In this document: one piece after another, positions 59,657 through 64,000 of the stretch | Position numbering within the stretch: the first letter of the stretch is position 1 | Layout: the number at the start of each line of letters is the position of its first letter | Assembly: GCA_028284635.1 (NCBI GenBank) | Contig: JANQRJ010000082.1 | Location: 1-64,000, forward strand | Source: Pelagicoccus sp. | GTDB taxonomy: Bacteria; Verrucomicrobiota; Verrucomicrobiia; Opitutales; Opitutaceae | Direction of reading: 5' to 3' | Length of the DNA: 64,000 nt | Translations under genes and position numbers: made by a program | The notes under the pieces: generated by a model | What the model saw: the letters and a program-made list of their open reading frames with translations, nothing else | Database searches by the model: none | Told to the model about the DNA's origin: nothing

Positions 59657-59762
59657 GGAGCGTGGGGCATGCCGTTTCGCAAGGAAAGACGCTAAGGTGC
59701 CACAGCTCGACTTAAAGCCTTTTCTGGGGCGCGTGGATGCCGGGGGGGAGCTGCCATCGGCT

Positions 59763-59877
59763 TTCATCTTCTTCTGCTTCTACTTCTTCATCTATTTCTA
59801 AATGGAGTTTTGTGCGATGAAGATGAGGATGAAGATGAGGATGAGGATGAAGCAGAAGAAGCAGAAGTAGATGAAGG
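59763..59877. repeat. GA-rich hexamer palindrome downstream of the relBE remnant
   Basis: TTCATCTTCTTCTGCTTCTACTTCTTC (left) and a longer GATGAAGATGAGGATGAAGATGAGG..GAAGTAGATGAA arm (right) surround the loop TAAATGGAGTTTTGTGC. Arm lengths differ by more than 20 bp, so the hexamer array has expanded on one side. It lies 38 bp from the truncated end of the relE remnant. Confidence 0.88.
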
Positions 59878-59914
59878 TTGTGGTCAGGTTACGTGGCTTG
59901 GCGCGAACGTCGTC

Positions 59915-59998
59915 CTACCGGATATATACTTCTCTGCGAGGACCTAGCTTGCGGAGCTGCTTGATCGCTTTCTCAGTGAATCTATAGTCCCAGCTCAC
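59915..59998 (-). pseudogene. relE-type toxin remnant (truncated)
   Basis: A 27-codon frame from GTG 59998 reads VSWDYRFTEKAIKQLRKLGPRREVYIR and then stops. The opening matches RelE/ParE-fold toxins (W.YRFT..A.KQLRKL), which are normally about 85-95 residues. The GTG lies inside the antitoxin's last codons, the usual toxin-antitoxin coupling. About two thirds of the toxin is missing, and a GA-rich palindrome lies 38 bp beyond its end. It cannot make a functional toxin. Confidence 0.65.
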
Positions 59999-60186
59999 GC
60001 TTGGCTTCTTCGCTCGAGTAGATGCGGCCTGGGTTCTTCGCGGCGTCTGCCGGCAGGTAGTAGTCTTCGAGATCTTCCAAGTGCTGGAGGATCGCTTCTC
60101 GCGCGTAGAACGTCTTTGTTCTTCCGTTTTTTTGCCAGTTGTTCCAGTCGCTTTTCGATTTCGGGCTTGAGCCTTATAGCGAGCAT
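59982..60186 (-). pseudogene. relB-type antitoxin with a one-base frameshift in an A7 run
   Basis: From ATG 60186 the frame reads MLAIRLKPEIEKRLEQLAK, a ribbon-helix-helix antitoxin start. At a run of seven A (about 60127-60133) it shifts. With six A, the protein continues NGRTKTFYAREAILQHLEDL..DYYLPADAAKNPGRIYSSEE and ends at 59982, a full RelB/StbD-like antitoxin of about 68 residues. So a single-base insertion breaks the gene, unless slippage on the homopolymer restores it. The toxin after it is truncated. Confidence 0.75.
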
Positions 60187-60225
60187 AGTGGCGAAGGTGT
60201 TTCGCTATACGAGTGTAGCAAGTTC

Positions 60226-60879
60226 TTAAGCGGCTTGGACCCGTGGTCGCTTTAGCTTTGCGATGGCTGCCATGATGCGATCGGCGGCGATTTGGAAGCG
60301 CTCCTTGCCGGCTTGTTTTCCGGGGTCGTAGGCCTCGGGGCTAAGGGGCTTGCCGTAGCGTATGTGGATCCGGACGTCTAGGTTGGGGAAGATGCTGTTT
60401 TTGGGGAGGACGAGGTGGGAGTTGAAGATACGGCAGGGCACGACTGCGGCCTGGGATTTGGCGGCGATGAGCCCGATGCCGGGCTTGGCGCTCTGGAGCC
60501 TGCCGTCGGGGCTGCGGGTGCCTTCGGGGAAGAGGGAGAGCAGCCCGCCCGCCTTGAGGGTTTGCAGGGTACGCTTCATGGCTTTGATGTCCGAGGCGCC
60601 GTCGCGGTCGACGGGGATGGTGCCAACGCTGTCTAGCCACCAGCTGACTGGTCCGCCGAGCCAAAGAGTCTTGCGGGCGAAGAAGGTAAGGGGTCGCCGA
60701 ATAGGGCTGCCGATGAGTGGCGGGTCTAGGTGGCTGGCGTGGTTGACGGCCAGGATGCAGGGGCCGTTGCTGGGCACGTTCTCCAGGCCTTCGATTTCGC
60801 CGATGAGGAGCTGTCTGAGGAGACCGGCGCTGGCAGCGTGGCTGAGGCGGTAGACGCTCTCGGAGAAGGGGACAGGCAT
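60226..60879 (-). CDS. plsC: 1-acylglycerol-3-phosphate acyltransferase
   Basis: A 217-residue membrane-associated acyltransferase that makes phosphatidic acid. The catalytic NHASHLD motif (His47-x4-Asp52) and the FPEGTRSPDG motif are both present, and KTLWLGGPVSWWLDSVGTIPVDR fits the family. A conserved proline-type end follows (RIHIRYGKPLSPE). It lies downstream of cmk on the same strand across a 77-bp gap with a palindromic repeat, so it is probably in the tyrA-aroA-cmk-plsC operon. Confidence 0.95.
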   Translation of the reverse strand: MPVPFSESVYRLSHAASAGLLRQLLIGEIEGLENVPSNGPCILAVNHASHLDPPLIGSPIRRPLTFFARKTLWLGGPVSWWLDSVGTIPVDRDGASDIKAMKRTLQTLKAGGLLSLFPEGTRSPDGRLQSAKPGIGLIAAKSQAAVVPCRIFNSHLVLPKNSIFPNLDVRIHIRYGKPLSPEAYDPGKQAGKERFQIAADRIMAAIAKLKRPRVQAA

Positions 60880-60900
60880 GCGGCTAGCTAAGATTGTGTC

Positions 60901-60935
60901 GCGGACGTGGTCCCGCTCTGCGGGATCCGCGCTAC
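60901..60935. repeat. Palindromic repeat, GCGGACGTGGTCCCGCTCTGCGGGATCCGCGCTAC family
   Basis: The inverted sister of the 12249-12282 unit. It lies in the short gap between cmk and plsC. Confidence 0.8.
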
Positions 60936-60956
60936 GTTTGGATATTGCATTTGCAT

Positions 60957-61625
60957 CTAGGCTTCTTGCGTGGCGCGGAAGAGATCGGAGACTTTGGCGA
61001 CGACTTGCTCGAGACTCAGCTCGGAAGTGTCGATCAGAGTGGCGCCTTCGGGGCAGGCGAGGGGCGAAGCCTTGCGCGAAGCGTCCATCTTGTCGCGGGC
61101 AGCGATGCTGTCGGAAATGCCCTCAGCAGCGCGGCGCTGGGCTCGTTTGACGGGGTCGGCGAAGAGGTAGAGACGCAAGTCGGCATCGGGGAAGATGGCC
61201 GAGCCGATGTCCCTGCCTTCCATGACGAGGCCGGCGAAGCCGTTTTCTCTGGCGACGTCGGCTTGGCTTCGCTGGTAGCCGAGGAGACGTTTTCTGAGCT
61301 CGGGGATGGCCGCGTAGCGGGATACCTGCTGATTGACCTCCGTACTGCGGATCGTTTCGTCTGGTATCCATCCGTCAACTACGATTGAGGCAGTGTTGCC
61401 TTCGACATGGGTTTCGAGGCTGAGGGCGGCGAGGCCTTCGTTCATCGAGTCGCCGCTTTGCGGCTCGATCTTCGCTTCGAGCAGCTTGACGGTGAGGGCC
61501 CGGTAGAAGGACCCGGTATCGACGTGCATGAGGTTGAAGGCCTGACTGAGGGCTCGAGAAGTAGAGCTTTTTCCGGCGGCGGCTCCACCGTCGATGGCGA
61601 TGATTACGAAATCTTTTTTCGGCAT
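60957..61625 (-). CDS. cmk: Cytidylate kinase
   Basis: A 222-residue NMP kinase that phosphorylates CMP and dCMP. The P-loop is IAIDGGAAAGKSSTSRALSQAF, followed by MHVDTGSFYRALT and the substrate motif GFAGLVMEGRDIGSAIFPDADLRLYL. LIDTSELSLEQVVAKV closes the enzyme. Length is normal. It lies between aroA and plsC, an order seen in many bacteria (aroA-cmk pairing). Confidence 0.97.
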   Translation of the reverse strand: MPKKDFVIIAIDGGAAAGKSSTSRALSQAFNLMHVDTGSFYRALTVKLLEAKIEPQSGDSMNEGLAALSLETHVEGNTASIVVDGWIPDETIRSTEVNQQVSRYAAIPELRKRLLGYQRSQADVARENGFAGLVMEGRDIGSAIFPDADLRLYLFADPVKRAQRRAAEGISDSIAARDKMDASRKASPLACPEGATLIDTSELSLEQVVAKVSDLFRATQEA

Positions 61626-61732
61626 GGTGGGATCTGGGAGGAGAGGGGTGACAAAATCATTGATAGAATGGGAGGAGGGATTGAATGCTCAGTTTGGGAA
61701 TCTCCATATTGCTGCTATCATCTCTTCAGAAG

Positions 61733-61761
61733 AATGATTTTGCCGTAAAATGATTTTGCCG
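61733..61761. repeat. AATGATTTTGCCGTAAAATGATTTTGCC repeat
   Basis: Two AATGATTTTGCC half-units in tandem. It is the inverted form of the unit at 30083-30110 and lies 19 bp from the aroA stop codon, in the aroA-cmk gap. Confidence 0.65.
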
Positions 61762-61779
61762 AAACCTTTATGTGGAGGC

Positions 61780-63105
61780 TTACAGGCTCTGCTGTCTTAG
61801 GTTTTCCAATACGGTGAAGAATTCGGGGAAGGTCTTTCGGCAGCAGGTGGGGTCTTCGATTTGCAGCCAAGGCGAGCCGTCGCCTCGGGCATCGTGGCTG
61901 CCGAGGATAGCGAAGCTCATGGCGACTCGGTGGTCGTGGAAGGTGTCGATGGTGGCGGGCTGGAGTGGGGCTGGCGTGATGGCGAGGGAGCCTGGCGTCT
62001 CGGACGCCTCTTGTCCGGCTCGTTGCAGGCCTTGGGCCATGGCTGCGATGCGGTCGCACTCCTGGTGCCGGGTGTGTTCGATGCCTTCGATGGAACTAGG
62101 GCCTGAGAGAAGGGGAGCGAGGGCGGCAGCTGTGAGGAAGGTGTCCGAGTAGGGATAGAAGTCGCCAGAGAAGGGGGCGGCTCTCCCTTTCGTCAGGTCG
62201 TAGCTGCATAGGGCGGAGCGTTCGCGCCATTCGATTCTGGCTCCGATCTCTTCCAGACGACGAGCGAAGGCGATGTCGCCTTGTAAGGAATTTTTGGTGA
62301 CGCCGACGATTTCCACGCTGCCGCCGACGGCGAGAGGGAGCGCGAAGAAGTAGCTGGCTGCGGAGGCGTCGCCTTCGACGGCGTAGCTTGGCTGTTCGCA
62401 GCGATAGGGCTGGCTGGGAGCGATACGGTAGCCATCGAGGCTTGCCTCAATGCTGTCGGCGGGCGTGCCGAACTGTTTGAGCATCTCGAGGGTGAGATCG
62501 ATGTAGCCGCGTCGCACGGAGGTTTCCGTCATGGCAATGCGGATACCGTTTTTGGCGTAGGGGGCTACGAGAACGAGCGCGGAAACGAATTGGCTGCTAG
62601 CGGTGGCGTCGATTCTGGCTTGGCCTCCGGCGAGTCCGTTGGGGCGGATGAGGAGAGGGGCAAAGCCGTCTTGGGTTTGCACATCGGCTCCGAGTTGGTT
62701 GAGCGCGTCGGCGAGGTCGGCGATGGGGCGCTTGCGCATCTGGGGGACGCCATCGAGGGTGTAGGTACCTTCTTGTCCGAGGCAGCAGAGGGCGGCGAGG
62801 AAGCGGGCGGAGGTGCCGGAGTTGCCGACATGGAGGTTCGCCTGTTTAGCGGGAATCTGTCCTGAGAGTCCTGATACGCGGATGGTTAAGGCGGCGGGAT
62901 CGGGCTGCACGTCGAAGCCGAGGTCCTGGAGGGCCTTGACCATGATTTCGGTATCTTCGCTGAAGAGGCAGTTTTCCAGCAGAGTGACGCCATCGGCGAG
63001 GGCAGCCATGACGAGGGCTCGGTTCGTGATGCTCTTGGAACCGGGCACGGTGGCGCTCCCGCTTGCGGGGCAGGTAAAGGGTGGGACTGGGTAGGGATCT
63101 TGCAT
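61780..63105 (-). CDS. aroA: 3-phosphoshikimate 1-carboxyvinyltransferase (EPSP synthase)
   Basis: A 441-residue enzyme of aromatic amino-acid synthesis that joins shikimate-3-phosphate and PEP. PGSKSITNRALVMAALADG, GNSGTSARFLAAL and the C-terminal HDHRVAMSFAILG are the standard motifs. ATG 63105 is chosen: AGGAAACC precedes it at good spacing, while the upstream Met at 63135 lies in repeat sequence. The signature is the bacterial class with GNSGTSARF instead of the E. coli GNAGTAMRP loop. It follows tyrA and precedes cmk. Confidence 0.96.
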   Translation of the reverse strand: MQDPYPVPPFTCPASGSATVPGSKSITNRALVMAALADGVTLLENCLFSEDTEIMVKALQDLGFDVQPDPAALTIRVSGLSGQIPAKQANLHVGNSGTSARFLAALCCLGQEGTYTLDGVPQMRKRPIADLADALNQLGADVQTQDGFAPLLIRPNGLAGGQARIDATASSQFVSALVLVAPYAKNGIRIAMTETSVRRGYIDLTLEMLKQFGTPADSIEASLDGYRIAPSQPYRCEQPSYAVEGDASAASYFFALPLAVGGSVEIVGVTKNSLQGDIAFARRLEEIGARIEWRERSALCSYDLTKGRAAPFSGDFYPYSDTFLTAAALAPLLSGPSSIEGIEHTRHQECDRIAAMAQGLQRAGQEASETPGSLAITPAPLQPATIDTFHDHRVAMSFAILGSHDARGDGSPWLQIEDPTCCRKTFPEFFTVLENLRQQSL

Positions 63106-63120
63106 GGATGGTTTCCTGAT

Positions 63121-63205
63121 CTGACTCTTACTCATACTCCTCCTCTTAATCCTAATCTGATGTCTTTGGGATTACGATTATGAGCAAGAGTAGGAGGAGT
63201 AAGAT
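63121..63205. repeat. GA-rich hexamer palindrome between tyrA and aroA (diverged form)
   Basis: GACTCTTACTCATACTCCTCCTCTTAATCC faces GGATTACGATTATGAGCAAGAGTAGG..AGTAAGATT around a loop of about 15 bp. It uses the same purine/pyrimidine strand asymmetry and AATCTTAC-type border, but with GAGTAG/AGGAGT units. It begins 11 bp after the tyrA stop codon. Confidence 0.75.
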
Positions 63206-63215
63206 TCTTTTGGCT

Positions 63216-64000
63216 TCAGAGCTTGTCGCGGAAGGCTTTTCCATCGGCTAGTTTCTGCAGGAGGATGAAGTCGTCTTCGTTGGCGAGGGCTGCGCTGAGG
63301 GTTTGCAGATGGTCTTGGAAAGCGTCGAGGGCCCGGCGGATTTCGTGGCGGTTTTGGCTGACGATAGCCCGCCATAGCGCGGGGTCGCCCGCCGCGATGC
63401 GGGTGGTGTCTTTGAGGCCTTTGCCGCAATGGGTCGCGGCATCGGGACGACGTTCGGCGAGGAAGGAGGCGAGGGCCGAGGCGAGGAGATGAGGCAGGTG
63501 GCTGACGTGGGCTACAATCTCGTCATGGGTGTCAGGGGCTTCGGATACGACGGCGGATCCGATAGCCCGCCAGAAAGCGGTCGTCTTGGCGAGGGCGTCT
63601 GGGTCGGTCTCGGCATTTGGGGTGACGAAGCAGGTGCGGTCTTGAAAGAGGTCGGGGTCCGCGTGTTGCATGCCGGTCTTCTCCGATCCGGCCATCGGGT
63701 GGGAACCGACGAAACGGGCGGCGCTGGCGAGACTGGCTTGGCAGCTGCGGGTGATCTCTCCCTTGACGCTGCCGACATCGGTGACGATTGGCTTGCCGGT
63801 CAGGAGGGGAGCGATCTGGGCAGCGAGTTTTGGGATGCTGTCGACGGGAGAGCAGATGACGACGAACTCGGCGTCTTGGGTCGCGGCTGCCAGATCGGTG
63901 GTGGCTAGCTGACACCAGGCTTTGTTGGCGAGGGCGTCGACGGCTTCCTGGCGTCGGGCTTGGATGGCGATTCGTTTGGCGAGGGAACGCTGGTGGACCG
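63216..64000 (-). CDS. tyrA: Prephenate dehydrogenase, N terminus beyond the window
   Basis: The window holds 261 codons of a TyrA-family protein; the frame runs off the right edge, so the start and the NAD-binding GxGxxG are not visible. AEFVVICSPVDS, IVTDVGSVKGEIT and RFVGSHPMAGSEKTGMQHADPDLF are diagnostic of prephenate/arogenate dehydrogenases. HVSHLPHLLASAL gives the catalytic-region His pair. It makes 4-hydroxyphenylpyruvate for tyrosine. aroA follows it on the same strand across a palindromic repeat, so aromatic synthesis genes are clustered. Confidence 0.94.
   Translation of the reverse strand, partial: VHQRSLAKRIAIQARRQEAVDALANKAWCQLATTDLAAATQDAEFVVICSPVDSIPKLAAQIAPLLTGKPIVTDVGSVKGEITRSCQASLASAARFVGSHPMAGSEKTGMQHADPDLFQDRTCFVTPNAETDPDALAKTTAFWRAIGSAVVSEAPDTHDEIVAHVSHLPHLLASALASFLAERRPDAATHCGKGLKDTTRIAAGDPALWRAIVSQNRHEIRRALDAFQDHLQTLSAALANEDDFILLQKLADGKAFRDKL

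Overview
The window is a GC-rich bacterial chromosome segment. The organism is most likely a marine-type member of Verrucomicrobiota, class Opitutae (a Pelagicoccus- or Puniceicoccaceae-like bacterium). This is an inference. It rests on a Gram-negative cell plan (TolB, Pal, a TonB-dependent receptor), a VPDxGS-type C-terminal sorting signal, many glycoside hydrolases with a sulfatase and Tat-exported enolase-superfamily proteins, and scattered single housekeeping genes (rpsA, rpmG, infA, nuoA). No tRNA, rRNA, CRISPR array, intact transposase or prophage was recognised.

Layout. 1-7.9 kb: the start of a GH29-like gene, an aquaporin, an SNF2 helicase, rsmG, an S9 peptidase and a VPDSG-CTERM protein. 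8-12 kb: a heme operon (hemF, hemE, a SpoIIAA-like protein, hemY/hemG). 12-26.8 kb: housekeeping genes, namely an orphan response regulator, hisG, rpsA, nuoA, a three-domain diadenylate cyclase, rpmG, mrp, tolB, sodA, tadA, infA, a Xer recombinase, a histone-tail/starch-binding-like fusion, pal and a CbiX-like chelatase. 27-49 kb: a carbohydrate-use island with two Tat-signal enolase-superfamily proteins, a sulfatase, a DASS symporter, a LacI regulator divergent from a GH2 enzyme, a second GH2 with an SSS symporter, a TonB receptor, and a GH28 polygalacturonase operonic with a DctPQM TRAP transporter. 49-53 kb: AlkB-like, DUF151 nuclease, NaChBac-like channel and metallophosphoesterase genes. 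53.4-56.7 kb: a secreted tandem-duplicated beta-helix protein. 57-64 kb: ppx/rsmI with envelope proteins, a decayed relBE module, and plsC-cmk-aroA-tyrA. The GH28-TRAP pair, the beta-helix proteins and the plant-polymer-type TonB receptor together suggest use of pectin-like or other uronate-rich polysaccharides.

The most unusual feature is the intergenic DNA. It holds a dense set of palindromic repeat families, often nested inside one another. One family has at least eight copies here, about one per 8 kb. Its hairpin arms are degenerate GAAGAN/GATGAN arrays of variable length. One copy lies in frame inside the SNF2 helicase gene, where one arm encodes a Ser run and the other a Glu run. Other families are marked by AACCGCGAATGGACG, GTAGCCGCGTTCGTGAGAACGCG, GTAGCCGAACTCG..AGAGTTTGGT, CGTAGCGCGGAGCTTTAGCC and GCGGNACGTCGCNAGCGACG. 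They enclose each other like nested dolls (best seen at 56.7-57.05 kb and 47.7-47.95 kb). No mobilising enzyme for them is visible in the window.
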